Assembly: GCF_013522705.1 (NCBI RefSeq)
Contig: NZ_JAAMRE010000008.1
Coordinates: 62,001-126,000, forward strand
Direction of reading: 5' to 3'
Length of the DNA stretch: 64,000 bases
Source of the DNA: Pseudomonas lurida
Lineage (GTDB): Bacteria; Pseudomonadota; Gammaproteobacteria; Pseudomonadales; Pseudomonadaceae
The stretch's first letter is position 1. Every line of letters starts with the position of its first letter. The translations under genes and the position numbers were made by a program. A model generated the notes under the pieces. It saw only the letters and a list, made by a program, of their open reading frames with translations, ran no database searches and was not told where the DNA came from. Positions 18,400-27,231 of the stretch are shown here, piece by piece.

Positions 18400-19047
18400 A
18401 TGAAGATGCGTCGCATCGCAGTTTCCTTCCTGCTGCTGACCAGCGCCCAGTACAGTCTGGCCGCGTCCACGGTGGACCTTAGCGTCAATGGTGCGATAAC
18501 GCCCACCGCATGCACACCCCGGCTTTCAAGCGCAGGCGTGATCGACTACGGCAGGATTTCCCAGCAGGATTTGAATATCGACAGGGGCACGCGCCTGGCG
18601 GCCAGGCATCTGCAAGTCAGCTTGTATTGTAACGGCGCGAGCCGCTTCGCCCTGCGCATGCGTGACAACCGTGACGGCACGGCCATGGTCAACAGTGAGA
18701 TTTACTACGGGTTGGGGCTCGACAACAGCGGCAATCGCATTGGCCTGTATTCCATGACATTCGATCCGCGCCAAAGCCTGGTCGACAGTGCAACGCAGGT
18801 CTACGGCACCGAATCCACCACCGGCGGCGTGGCGTGGCGTACCGCCAACTTGAATCCCATCGATATCGGGGCCAACAGCTATCTGGGGTTCACCGACATC
18901 GAAGGCAGCACCAGCGGGCCATCGGCAATTCAGGAGCTGATCAGCACGGTCAAGGTCGACGCCGTGATCAATGCCAGACAGAACCTGGACCTGAGCCAGG
19001 ACGTGCGACTCGACGGCTCGGCAACCCTGGAGGTGGTGTACCTCTAG
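18400..19047 (+). CDS. DUF1120-type fimbrial subunit 6
   Basis: 215 residues from the ATG at 18400 (MKMRRIAV); a GTG three codons earlier is less likely. Signal peptide ends YSLAAS. Closest to the pilin domain of the preceding adhesin: both share the STTGG/STSGG-AW segment, the GFTDxxGST segment and MRDNRDG/MHDNRQG in place of IDNRAG. It may therefore be the adaptor that sits next to the tip. The tail is VRLDGSATLEVVYL. Its TAG stop shares a CTAG with the stop of the convergent transporter gene. Confidence 0.84.
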   Translation: MKMRRIAVSFLLLTSAQYSLAASTVDLSVNGAITPTACTPRLSSAGVIDYGRISQQDLNIDRGTRLAARHLQVSLYCNGASRFALRMRDNRDGTAMVNSEIYYGLGLDNSGNRIGLYSMTFDPRQSLVDSATQVYGTESTTGGVAWRTANLNPIDIGANSYLGFTDIEGSTSGPSAIQELISTVKVDAVINARQNLDLSQDVRLDGSATLEVVYL

Positions 19048-20309
19048 CGCGCTTCGGTGCTCACTTGCACATAGCGGGCACGGCCGGCGCCCAGCCCGGC
19101 GATCGTCGCCCCCAGGCCAAGCACGGCGAAGATCCAGCCCACGGCCGTCCAGCCGCCGGTCCAGTCGTGCACCAGGCCGACCGCCAATGGGCCGAGGGAC
19201 GCCAGGGTGTAGCCGATGCCCTGGGCCATGCCTGACAGGTTCGCCGCCACATGGGCGTCGCGCGAACGCAGCACGATCAGGGTCAGCGCCAGACTGAAGG
19301 TGCCGCCCTGCCCCAGGCCCAGCAGGATCGCCCAGCCCCATAGCCCGTCGAGCGGCGCATACAGGCAACCGAACAGGCCGCCCAGGGTCAGCAGCATCAC
19401 CACCACAATGGCCAGGCGCTGGTCCTTGCCACGCGTGGCCAGCCACGGCGCGGCCAGGGAGCTGGCCAGTTGCACGAGCACCGAGCCGGACAGCACCAAC
19501 CCCGCCTCGGTCGCGCTGAGGCCACGGCCAATCAGGATCGACGGCAACCAGCCGAACACGATATAGGCCAGCGACGATTGCAGGCCCATGTAGAGGGTGA
19601 CTTGCCAGGCCAACGGGTCCGCCAGCAGCCCCCGCACCCGATAAGCGGCCTGATGAGCACCGTGTTTCTGGCCGGTCTGAGGCAGCCAGAACAGCGCCGC
19701 CACCACGGCCGGTACCATCCAGAAGCCCAGGCCGATGCTCCAACGGTCGCCAAAGTAATGACTCAACGGCACCGTGGCACCCGCCGCCAGCGCCGCGCCC
19801 AGGCACAGCGCCATGGTGTAGACGCCGGTCATGGCGCCGGCCTGCCTGGCAAAGTCGCGCTTAACGATCCCCGGCAGCAGCACGCCGATGATGCCGATAC
19901 TCGCCCCGGCGATCAGGCTCCCGATAAACAGCCCGGTTTCACCGAACGAGCTGCGCAGAACGATCCCCGTCGCGAGCATCAACAGAATCCCCAGCACCAC
20001 CCGCTCGGCACCGAAACGCCGCGCCAGGATCGGCGCCAATGGCGCAAACAGGCCCAGGCACAGCACCGGCAAGGTCGTCAGCAGACCGGCCTTGGCCGCC
20101 GACAACCCCAGGCTGGCGGACACGTCGCTGAGCAACGGTGCCATGCTCGACAAGGCCGGGCGCAGGTTCAGCGCCACCAGGATCAGCCCCAGCAGTAGCA
20201 GCCACGGGCGCTGGACCACGGGGTGACTGTGCTGTACCTGGTCGTCATCGGCCTCGGCGTCGATCAACAGTTCTTCGAGTTCGTTTGTGCGTCGGGTTTC
20301 AAGGTTCAT
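19044..20309 (-). CDS. MFS transporter, CynX/NimT family
   Basis: 421-residue inner-membrane protein with about 12 hydrophobic segments starting at PWLLLLGLILVALNLRPALS, a family signature (the NLRPA motif of CynX-like proteins). E. coli CynX and NimT handle cyanate and 2-nitroimidazole, but the substrate here is unknown. It overlaps the GntR gene by 11 nt (20299-20309), so regulator and transporter are one transcription unit. The N-terminal 30 residues are acidic (ELEELLIDAEADDD) and cytosolic. Confidence 0.9.
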   Translation of the reverse strand: MNLETRRTNELEELLIDAEADDDQVQHSHPVVQRPWLLLLGLILVALNLRPALSSMAPLLSDVSASLGLSAAKAGLLTTLPVLCLGLFAPLAPILARRFGAERVVLGILLMLATGIVLRSSFGETGLFIGSLIAGASIGIIGVLLPGIVKRDFARQAGAMTGVYTMALCLGAALAAGATVPLSHYFGDRWSIGLGFWMVPAVVAALFWLPQTGQKHGAHQAAYRVRGLLADPLAWQVTLYMGLQSSLAYIVFGWLPSILIGRGLSATEAGLVLSGSVLVQLASSLAAPWLATRGKDQRLAIVVVMLLTLGGLFGCLYAPLDGLWGWAILLGLGQGGTFSLALTLIVLRSRDAHVAANLSGMAQGIGYTLASLGPLAVGLVHDWTGGWTAVGWIFAVLGLGATIAGLGAGRARYVQVSTEAR

Positions 20310-20958
20310 TGATCAACTGCCGGCAGAGGGATTGGGCGCGTTCCGGGTCCTGGTGTTCCACGGCGTCGAGCAGGGCGGTGTGCAGATCGAATACCGCCTG
20401 ACGACGCGGTGAGGTGTTCAAGGTCTGGCGCAACTGGGCGGCGACGACGCTGGAAAAGTAGTGGTACAGCTCGCTCAACGCAGGGTTGTGGGCGGCGTCC
20501 ACGAGGCGTTTATGGAACACCAGGTCGGCGCTGATGTAGGCCTCCAAGTCACCCTGGTACAGCTCGCCGCTGGCCTTGAGCGCCGCACGCACCTGTTCGA
20601 GGTCCTGCTCGGTACGGCGCAGCGCCGCCAGGCCGATGGCTTCCACTTCCAGAATCCGCCGCGTTTCCTGCGCCTGCTCCAACGTGCAATGGGACAGCGC
20701 GCGCATCGTGCCCAGCGGGTCGGTCATTGAACGCAGGTAACTGCCGTCACCCTGGCGGACCTCGATCAACCCCGAAAACGCCAGAACGCGCATGGCCTCG
20801 CGCACGGTATTGCGGCTGATGCCGAGTTCAGCGCATAGCTCGGGTTCGGTGGGCAGGCGTTCGCCGATGGCCCATTTGCCTTCGCTGATGCGCCAGCGCA
20901 ATTGCTCAAGGGCCTGGTCCACCAGGGAGCGTTTGATCAACGGGGCGATGTCTGTCAT
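20299..20958 (-). CDS. FadR-subfamily GntR regulator
   Basis: 219 residues from the ATG at 20958 (MTDIAPLIKRS). Winged helix-turn-helix near residues 10-75 (ERLPTEPELCAELGISRNTV), then an all-helical FCD ligand domain with the family's metal-site residues (DLVFHKRLVDAAHN). It is translationally coupled to the downstream CynX-like transporter and probably senses that transporter's substrate. An imperfect inverted repeat just upstream (ATTTCGTCC at 20969-20977 against GGATGAATT at 20985-20993) is a candidate autoregulatory site. Confidence 0.9.
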   Translation of the reverse strand: MTDIAPLIKRSLVDQALEQLRWRISEGKWAIGERLPTEPELCAELGISRNTVREAMRVLAFSGLIEVRQGDGSYLRSMTDPLGTMRALSHCTLEQAQETRRILEVEAIGLAALRRTEQDLEQVRAALKASGELYQGDLEAYISADLVFHKRLVDAAHNPALSELYHYFSSVVAAQLRQTLNTSPRRQAVFDLHTALLDAVEHQDPERAQSLCRQLINEP

Positions 20959-20968
20959 GGGATGCGTA

Positions 20969-20993
20969 ATTTCGTCCAATCATAGGATGAATT
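20969..20993. promoter_or_regulatory. Imperfect inverted repeat upstream of the GntR gene
   Basis: ATTTCGTCC and GGATGAATT (7 of 9 complementary) flank a 7-bp centre, beginning 11 bp upstream of the GntR ATG. Position suggests autoregulation. The sequence does not match a well-known GntR consensus, so this is only a candidate. Confidence 0.35.
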
Positions 20994-21078
20994 TTCCCAC
21001 AGCCTATTCAGAGTTGCCTACAAACGCAACGCACTAGGGTTCTTACGCAGGAAAAGGAGCAGTATTTTCGATTGGTAA

Positions 21079-21099
21079 AATTACCCTTAGAGGGTAATT
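21079..21099. promoter_or_regulatory. MqsA-type operator upstream of mqsR
   Basis: Perfect palindrome AATTACCCT-TAG-AGGGTAATT, 9-bp arms with a 3-bp centre, ending 18 bp before the mqsR ATG. E. coli MqsA binds AACCT-N3-AGGTT in its own promoter. The inner ACCCT-N3-AGGGT here has the same spacing and a one-base change per arm. Autorepression by MqsA at this site is strongly suggested. Confidence 0.75.
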
Positions 21100-21117
21100 A
21101 TTAGGCTCAGGTGTCTT

Positions 21118-21429
21118 ATGGAAAAGTACACACCTCATTACGATTTGGCGGTGATAAAGGCGGATGTCAGGCGACTTGGGGAAAAGGCATTTACCTCAAC
21201 GGCGAAGATCACGGGGAGGAAACTCGGCTTTGAGATCCATGAAATGCAAGAGGTCGTTTTTCAATTGCAAACCAGGATGTTGTACAAATCGATGACTACC
21301 TATGCAGACCATAAGGTCTGGCAGGACGTGTACCACATCAGTTCACACGGCATGGAGATTTACATAAAGGTCACTTACGGCTCAGGTGGTAACCCACCGG
21401 TAATCTCCTTCAAGGAGTGCAGCTCATGA
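21118..21429 (+). CDS. mqsR: MqsR-type mRNA interferase toxin
   Basis: 103 residues, close to E. coli MqsR (98) from the first words: MEKYTPHYDL against MEKRTPHTRL. The RelE-like fold residues known for MqsR are kept: Lys and Met in YKSMTTYADHKVWQDVY, the Gln of WQDVY and the later Tyr of EIYIKV, and the ending VISFKE. It cleaves mRNA at GCN sites in the homologue. Toxin precedes antitoxin and the two overlap by ATGA, the MqsRA arrangement. The surrounding bases look slightly more A+T-rich than the neighbouring genes. Confidence 0.94.
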   Translation: MEKYTPHYDLAVIKADVRRLGEKAFTSTAKITGRKLGFEIHEMQEVVFQLQTRMLYKSMTTYADHKVWQDVYHISSHGMEIYIKVTYGSGGNPPVISFKECSS

Positions 21430-21908
21430 AAACTCAACAGTGCTTTATATGCGGTACGCCCGAAGGCATGACTCGGTTCGAGGGCCGTAGCGAGACCATT
21501 AGCGTCAAAGGGATGGAGCGTCGTGTCGATGACCTTTCTGGCTGGGAATGCCATGCCTGCGGCGACGGCATGTATGATCCGGACAGTGCGGAGCGTCACG
21601 CAAAAGCTGGTGATGAACTCGTCCAGGCTGCGCGGACAATGATCGGTAACGAGATGAAACGTATCCGTCGCAAGCTGCACCTTACCCAAAAAGAAACCGT
21701 GCAGCTGTTATCCGGAGGCGGTCACAACGCTTTTTCACGGTATGAGCGCGGTGAGCTTCTGCCACCGAAGCCACTGGTTCTGTTGATGCGATTACTCGAC
21801 CGTTACCCTCATTTGCTCGCCGACGCCAAGGTATTGGCCGAAGGCGCTGACCTGCGGGGCTTCACTCATACCGTGAACACAGGGCAGAAGGCACTGAAGG
21901 CCTGCTGA
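21426..21908 (+). CDS. mqsA: MqsA-type antitoxin and autoregulator
   Basis: 160 residues from MKTQQCFICG, overlapping the toxin stop by 4 nt. N-terminal zinc domain with two CxxC pairs (CFIC and CHAC) binds the toxin. The C-terminal Xre helix-turn-helix contains LTQKETVQLLSGGGHNAFSR, whose Asn and Arg are the DNA-contacting residues in E. coli MqsA. About 25 residues longer than E. coli MqsA at the C-terminus. It should repress the promoter through the palindrome at 21079-21099. Confidence 0.94.
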   Translation: MKTQQCFICGTPEGMTRFEGRSETISVKGMERRVDDLSGWECHACGDGMYDPDSAERHAKAGDELVQAARTMIGNEMKRIRRKLHLTQKETVQLLSGGGHNAFSRYERGELLPPKPLVLLMRLLDRYPHLLADAKVLAEGADLRGFTHTVNTGQKALKAC

Positions 21909-21911
21909 ACA

Positions 21912-21948
21912 GAAACAATAAACCCGGCCAGGCCGGGTTTATTGTTTC
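21912..21948. terminator. Bidirectional terminator, perfect 37-nt palindrome
   Basis: Eighteen-base perfect arms around a single A: the core reads AACCCGGCC-A-GGCCGGGTT, flanked by AAACAAT on one side and ATTGTTT on the other. The A/T outer parts provide a U-rich tail in either direction. It lies between the convergent mqsA and aapP genes and ends both. Confidence 0.85.
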
Positions 21949-21957
21949 AAGCATCGA

Positions 21958-22722
21958 TCAATGCAGAATCTGGCTCAAGAACAGCTTGGTCCGATCATTC
22001 TGCGGGTTGTCGAAGAAGTCATTCGGCGCCGCTTGCTCAACGATCTCGCCCTTGTCCATGAAGATCACGCGGTTGGCCACGGTGCGGGCGAAGCCCATCT
22101 CGTGGGTCACGCACAACATGGTCATGCCGTCTTCGGCCAGGCCGATCATGGTGTCCAGCACCTCTTTCACCATTTCCGGGTCGAGTGCCGAAGTCGGCTC
22201 ATCGAACAGCATGATTTTCGGCTTCATGCACAAGGCACGGGCAATCGCCACACGCTGTTGCTGGCCGCCGGACAACTGCCCCGGAAACTTGTGGGCCTGC
22301 TCCGGGATGCGCACGCGCTCCAGGTAGTGCATGGCAATTTCTTCGGCCTTGCGCTTGGGCATCTTGCGCACCCACATCGGCGCCAGCGTGCAGTTCTGCA
22401 GGATGGTCAGGTGCGGGAACAGGTTGAAGTGCTGGAACACCATGCCGACTTCACGGCGGATCGCTTCGATCTGCTTGAGGTCGTTGGTCAGCTCAACGCC
22501 ATCGACCACGATGCGGCCCTGCTGATGCTCTTCCAAGCGGTTGAGGCAGCGGATGGTGGTGGACTTGCCCGAACCCGACGGGCCGCACAGCACGATACGC
22601 TCGCCCTGCTTGACGTTCAGGTTGATGTCTTTCAACACGTGGAACTGGCCGTACCACTTGTTGACGCCCTGCATCTGGATAATGCCTTCAGGGCCCACAG
22701 GCTGTTTGATTGCTTCGCTCAT
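21958..22722 (-). CDS. aapP: General L-amino acid ABC transporter, ATPase
   Basis: 254 residues from [13 protein letters not shown]. Nucleotide-binding subunit with Walker [11 protein letters not shown]-loop FQHFNLFPH, signature LSGGQQQR, Walker [13 protein letters not shown] and switch His in CVTHEMG. It drives uptake through the AapQ/AapM channel. Last gene of aapJQMP. An upstream in-frame extension to 22857 overlaps aapM and is not credible. Confidence 0.95.
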   Translation of the reverse strand: MSEAIKQPVGPEGIIQMQGVNKWYGQFHVLKDINLNVKQGERIVLCGPSGSGKSTTIRCLNRLEEHQQGRIVVDGVELTNDLKQIEAIRREVGMVFQHFNLFPHLTILQNCTLAPMWVRKMPKRKAEEIAMHYLERVRIPEQAHKFPGQLSGGQQQRVAIARALCMKPKIMLFDEPTSALDPEMVKEVLDTMIGLAEDGMTMLCVTHEMGFARTVANRVIFMDKGEIVEQAAPNDFFDNPQNDRTKLFLSQILH

Positions 22723-22733
22723 CAAAAGAACTC

Positions 22734-23831
22734 CTAACGCTTGTGGCCTGTGTCGAGCTTGCGTTCCAGATGCATGGAATAGCGCGACATACCAAAACAG
22801 AAAATCCAGAACACCAGGGCGGCGAACACGTAGCCTTCGGTGGCCATGCCCAGCCATTTGGGGTCGGCGGCGGCTTGCTTGACGCTGTTGAGCAGGTCGA
22901 ACAGGCCGATGATGATCACCAGGCTGGTGTCCTTGAACAGCGCGATGAAGGTGTTGACGATCCCTGGGATCACCAGCTTCAGCGCTTGCGGCAGGATCAC
23001 CAGGCCCATGCTGCGCCAGTAACCCAGGCCCATCGCCGCGGCAGCTTCGTACTGCCCTTTAGGGATGGCCTGCAAGCCGCCGCGCACCACTTCGGCGACG
23101 TAGGCCGACTGGAACAGGATCACACCGATCAGCGCCCGCAGCAGCTTGTCAAAGTTCATGCCTTCGGGCAGGAACAACGGCAGCATTACCGAGGACATAA
23201 ACAGTACGGTGATCAGCGGCACGCCGCGCCAGAACTCGATGAACGTCACGCAGACCACACGAATCGCCGGCATGTTGGAACGTCGCCCCAAGGCCAACAC
23301 GATGCCCAGCGGCAGGGCGCCGGCGATACCGACGGTGGCGATCACCAGGGTCAACATCAGGCCGCCCCATTGGCTGGTGGCCACGGTGGCCAGGCCAAAC
23401 ACACCGCCATGCAGCAGGAAGAAGGCGATGATCGGGTACAGCACCAGGAAGCTCAGCCCGTAGATCGCCTTGCGCGGGAAGCGCGAGATGAACAACGGTG
23501 CCACGCCGACGATGGCCAGCCACACGGTCAGGTCCACGCGCCAGCGCAGGTCGCCGGGGTAGTAGCCGTACATGAACTGCCCGAAGCGCTGTTGGATGAA
23601 CACCCAGCAGGCGCCCTCCTTGGTGCAGTCGGCGCGGGTAGTGCCGACCCAGTTGGCATCCAGGATGGCCCAATGCAGGATCGGCGGCACCACCAGGTAC
23701 ACCAGGTAGATCGACAGCAAGGTCAGCAGGGTGTTGAGCCAACTGGAAAACAGGTTGGCGCGCATCCATGCCATCGGCCCGAAGACTTTGCTCGGCGGCG
23801 GCATATCAGGTTTGAAAGTATGCGAACTCAT
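22734..23831 (-). CDS. aapM: General L-amino acid ABC transporter, permease M
   Basis: 365-residue inner-membrane permease. A long first part with two early membrane segments and a periplasmic loop ([11 protein letters not shown]) precedes the conserved His/Glu/Gln/Arg-type permease core. The EAA-type loop that docks the ATPase is [20 protein letters not shown]. Paired with AapQ to form the channel. It lies 10 nt after aapQ in the same operon. Confidence 0.94.
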   Translation of the reverse strand: MSSHTFKPDMPPPSKVFGPMAWMRANLFSSWLNTLLTLLSIYLVYLVVPPILHWAILDANWVGTTRADCTKEGACWVFIQQRFGQFMYGYYPGDLRWRVDLTVWLAIVGVAPLFISRFPRKAIYGLSFLVLYPIIAFFLLHGGVFGLATVATSQWGGLMLTLVIATVGIAGALPLGIVLALGRRSNMPAIRVVCVTFIEFWRGVPLITVLFMSSVMLPLFLPEGMNFDKLLRALIGVILFQSAYVAEVVRGGLQAIPKGQYEAAAAMGLGYWRSMGLVILPQALKLVIPGIVNTFIALFKDTSLVIIIGLFDLLNSVKQAAADPKWLGMATEGYVFAALVFWIFCFGMSRYSMHLERKLDTGHKR

Positions 23832-23841
23832 GTGCGTTTCC

Positions 23842-25023
23842 TCACCGCTCGATCAGCGCAATGCGCTTGTTGTACCAGTTCATCAGCAGAGAAATGCTGA
23901 TGCTGATCGCCAGGTACACGCTCATGGTGATGGCAATGACTTCGATCGCCTGGCCGGTCTGGTTAAGCACCGTGCCGGCGAACAGCGAAACCATTTCCGG
24001 GTAACCGATACCGGCGGCCAACGACGAGTTCTTCGCCAGGTTGAGGTATTGGCTGGTCAGCGGCGGAATAATCACCCGCAGCGCCTGCGGGATGATGACC
24101 TTGCGCAGCGTGGGACCGTTGCGCAGGCCCAGGGAGCGAGCGGCTTCGGTCTGGCCGTGGCTGACGGACTTGATGCCCGAGCGCACGATCTCGGCGATAA
24201 ACGCCGCCGTGTACACCGTCAACGCCAGGGTCAATGCCAGCAGTTCGGGGATCAATACCCAGCCGCCGACGAAGTTGAAGCCCTGCAGCTTGGGCATTTC
24301 CCAATGCAGCGGTGCGCCGAAGATCAACGCGCACAGCGCCGGGATCAGCACGAACAGCGCCAGGCCCGCCCAGAATTTATGGAACGGAACGCCCGTGGCT
24401 TCAAATCGCTTGTTGGCCCAGCGCGCCATCAGCACGATTGCCACGATGGCCAGCACCATGCTCGCCACGAACGGCCAGAAACCATCAGCGGCGAGCGCTG
24501 CCGGCATATTCAGACCACGGCTGCTGACAAAGAAGGTGTCGCCGAAATTATGGCTGTTACGCGGCCCTGGCATGGTCAGGAACACCGCGAAGTACCAGAA
24601 CAGGATCTGCAACAGCGGCGGAATGTTGCGGAAGATTTCCACGTACACCGTCGCCAGCTTGTTGATCATCCAGTTCGACGACAAGCGTGCCACGCCGACG
24701 ATAAAGCCGAGCAGGGTCGCCAGGATCACGCCGATGAACGTCACCAGCAAGGTGTTGAGCAAGCCGATCACAAACACCCGGGCATAGCTGTCCGATTCGG
24801 TGTAGTCGATCAAATGCTGCGCGATGCCGAAGCCGGCACTGCGTTCAAGAAAGTCGAAACCCGAGGTGATGCCCCGGTGCTGAAGGTTAGTCTGGGTATT
24901 GTTGAAGAGGTACCAGCCCAGCGAGACCACCGCCACAATCGTGATGATCTGGAAGAGCCACGCACGCACTTTGGGGTCGCTGAAGCTGAGCTTCTGCTTG
25001 GGTGCGCCGATTTGATTTTGCAT
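23842..25023 (-). CDS. aapQ: General L-amino acid ABC transporter, permease Q
   Basis: 393-residue permease with about 8 membrane segments. It begins MQNQIGAPKQKLSFSDPKVR. The EAA loop reads TEAARSLGLRNGPTLRKVII, followed by PQALRVIIPPLTSQYLNL, the amino acid permease core. A hairpin in the 72-nt gap after aapJ probably lowers its expression relative to the binding protein. Family call secure. Confidence 0.94.
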   Translation of the reverse strand: MQNQIGAPKQKLSFSDPKVRAWLFQIITIVAVVSLGWYLFNNTQTNLQHRGITSGFDFLERSAGFGIAQHLIDYTESDSYARVFVIGLLNTLLVTFIGVILATLLGFIVGVARLSSNWMINKLATVYVEIFRNIPPLLQILFWYFAVFLTMPGPRNSHNFGDTFFVSSRGLNMPAALAADGFWPFVASMVLAIVAIVLMARWANKRFEATGVPFHKFWAGLALFVLIPALCALIFGAPLHWEMPKLQGFNFVGGWVLIPELLALTLALTVYTAAFIAEIVRSGIKSVSHGQTEAARSLGLRNGPTLRKVIIPQALRVIIPPLTSQYLNLAKNSSLAAGIGYPEMVSLFAGTVLNQTGQAIEVIAITMSVYLAISISISLLMNWYNKRIALIER

Positions 25024-25053
25024 GAAGTGCCCCGGAAAGAATGGAACAGAACA

Positions 25054-25080
25054 TCACCCGGCGGTTGGCCCACCGGGTGA
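25054..25080 (-). terminator. Intra-operon hairpin between aapJ and aapQ
   Basis: TCACCCGG-N11-CCGGGTGA, perfect 8-bp stem with no U-tract, in the gap between binding-protein and permease genes. Such stems commonly stabilise the upstream mRNA so that the periplasmic binding protein is made in excess. Confidence 0.55.
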
Positions 25081-25095
25081 CAGAACCATCAGCGA

Positions 25096-26127
25096 TCAGC
25101 GCACAGGCGGTGCGTATTGAATGCCGCCGTTGTTCCACAGTGCGTTCAGGCCACGGTCGATTTCCAGCGGGGTGCTCTTGCCCAGGTTGCGCTCGAACAC
25201 TTCACCGTAGTTACCCACTTGCTTGACGATTTGTACGACCCAGTCCTTCTTCACTCTCAGGTCTTTGCCGTATTCGCCGTCCGCGCCGAGCAGGCGGGCC
25301 ACGTCCGGGTTCTTGGTGGACTTGGCTTCAGCTTCGACGTTTTTCGAGGTGATACCGGCTTCTTCAGCGTTGAGCATGGCGTAGCCTACCCAGCGCACGA
25401 TAGCCAGCCACTCGTCGTCACCGTTACGTACGACCGGGCCCAGGGGTTCCTTGGAAATGGTTTCCGGCAGAACCACGTAGTCTTTCGGCGCGGCCAGCTT
25501 GCTGCGCTGGGCGAACAGTTGGGACTTGTCGGAGGTCAGCACGTCGCAACGACCGGATTCCAGCGACTTGGCGCTTTCGTCGGAGGTGTCGAAGGTGATC
25601 GGGGTGTATTTCAGACCGTTGCCACGGAAGTAGTCGGAAACGTTCAGTTCGGTGGTGGTACCGGCCTGGATGCAGATGGTTGCACCGTCCAGTTCCTTGG
25701 CGCTTTTTACGCCCAGCTTGTTGTTAACCAGAAAGCCGATGCCGTCGTAGTAGGTAATGAAACCTGGAAATTTCAGGCCCATGCCGGCGTCGCGGGAGCT
25801 GGTCATGGTGGTGTTACGGGACAGAATGTCGACTTCGCCCGATTGCAGCGCGGTGAAACGCTCCTTGGCATTCAACTGGCTGAATTTGACCTTGGTCGCG
25901 TCGCCGAATACGGCAGCCGCCACTGCGCGGCACACGTCAGCGTCGATCCCCAGGATCTTGCCGCTGGCATCCGGTACCGAGAAGCCCGGCAAGCCGTCAC
26001 TCACGCCACATTGCACAAAGCCTTTCTTCTGCACGGCGTCCAGGGTAGCGCCGGCTTGGGCGAAACCGCTGACACCCAGTACAGCGGCCGCGCAAACGAT
26101 GGCCAGGGTGGATTTCAATACCTTCAT
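25096..26127 (-). CDS. aapJ: General L-amino acid ABC transporter, periplasmic binding protein
   Basis: 343 residues. Signal peptide MKVLKSTLAIVCAAAVLGVS cleaved after FAQAG. A two-lobed type II binding protein with the family's FVQCGVSDGLPGFSVPD, KVKFSQLNAKERFTALQSGE (Arg/Thr side-chain contacts) and TTMTSSRDAGMGL segments. In Pseudomonas and Rhizobium, Aap systems take up a broad set of L-amino acids and GABA-like solutes. First gene of aapJQMP, preceded by a long leader with a candidate sigma-54 promoter. Confidence 0.95.
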   Translation of the reverse strand: MKVLKSTLAIVCAAAVLGVSGFAQAGATLDAVQKKGFVQCGVSDGLPGFSVPDASGKILGIDADVCRAVAAAVFGDATKVKFSQLNAKERFTALQSGEVDILSRNTTMTSSRDAGMGLKFPGFITYYDGIGFLVNNKLGVKSAKELDGATICIQAGTTTELNVSDYFRGNGLKYTPITFDTSDESAKSLESGRCDVLTSDKSQLFAQRSKLAAPKDYVVLPETISKEPLGPVVRNGDDEWLAIVRWVGYAMLNAEEAGITSKNVEAEAKSTKNPDVARLLGADGEYGKDLRVKKDWVVQIVKQVGNYGEVFERNLGKSTPLEIDRGLNALWNNGGIQYAPPVR

Positions 26128-26321
26128 TCAAACCTCCAGTTGCTCTTGTTGTGTCGGAGCTCGAACCCCACCGCACCCTTTTGAGGCGACCTTGACCCGT
26201 GTTGGCTTTTTTTGGGGTCAAACAGTAAGAGGCTGTCGCTGTAAGTCCAGTTGCTATCCCGAAAGCGGCAGTCACTGATAGTGTTACCGTCACGGAAGAG
26301 ACCTGACATCGACATGTGCAT

Positions 26322-26337
26322 AGCAAGCGCCGTACCA
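26322..26337 (-). promoter_or_regulatory. Candidate sigma-54 promoter of aapJQMP
   Basis: On the minus strand the bases read TGGTACG-GCGC-TTGCT, matching the RpoN consensus TGGCACG-N4-TTGCW with one change and exact -24/-12 spacing. It lies about 195 bp upstream of the aapJ ATG. Sigma-54 control fits nitrogen-regulated amino acid uptake. The rest of the 345-bp gap to the esterase gene shows no other clear feature. Confidence 0.65.
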
Positions 26338-26412
26338 GAGTGAGGACGGAGTTGCTTCAACCTATGGTCAAGCACTAAAGAGTCAAACTTGCGACATTTT
26401 CGTAACAGATAA

Positions 26413-27129
<717 letters not shown>

Positions 27130-27231
27130 AAGCCTGGCGTTATGTAGCCGTATGACAGACGCACTACGCCGCGCCCGTTTCTTGCATTACACTGGCCGGC
27201 GTATATTCCTTAACCAATTAATGAGATCACC

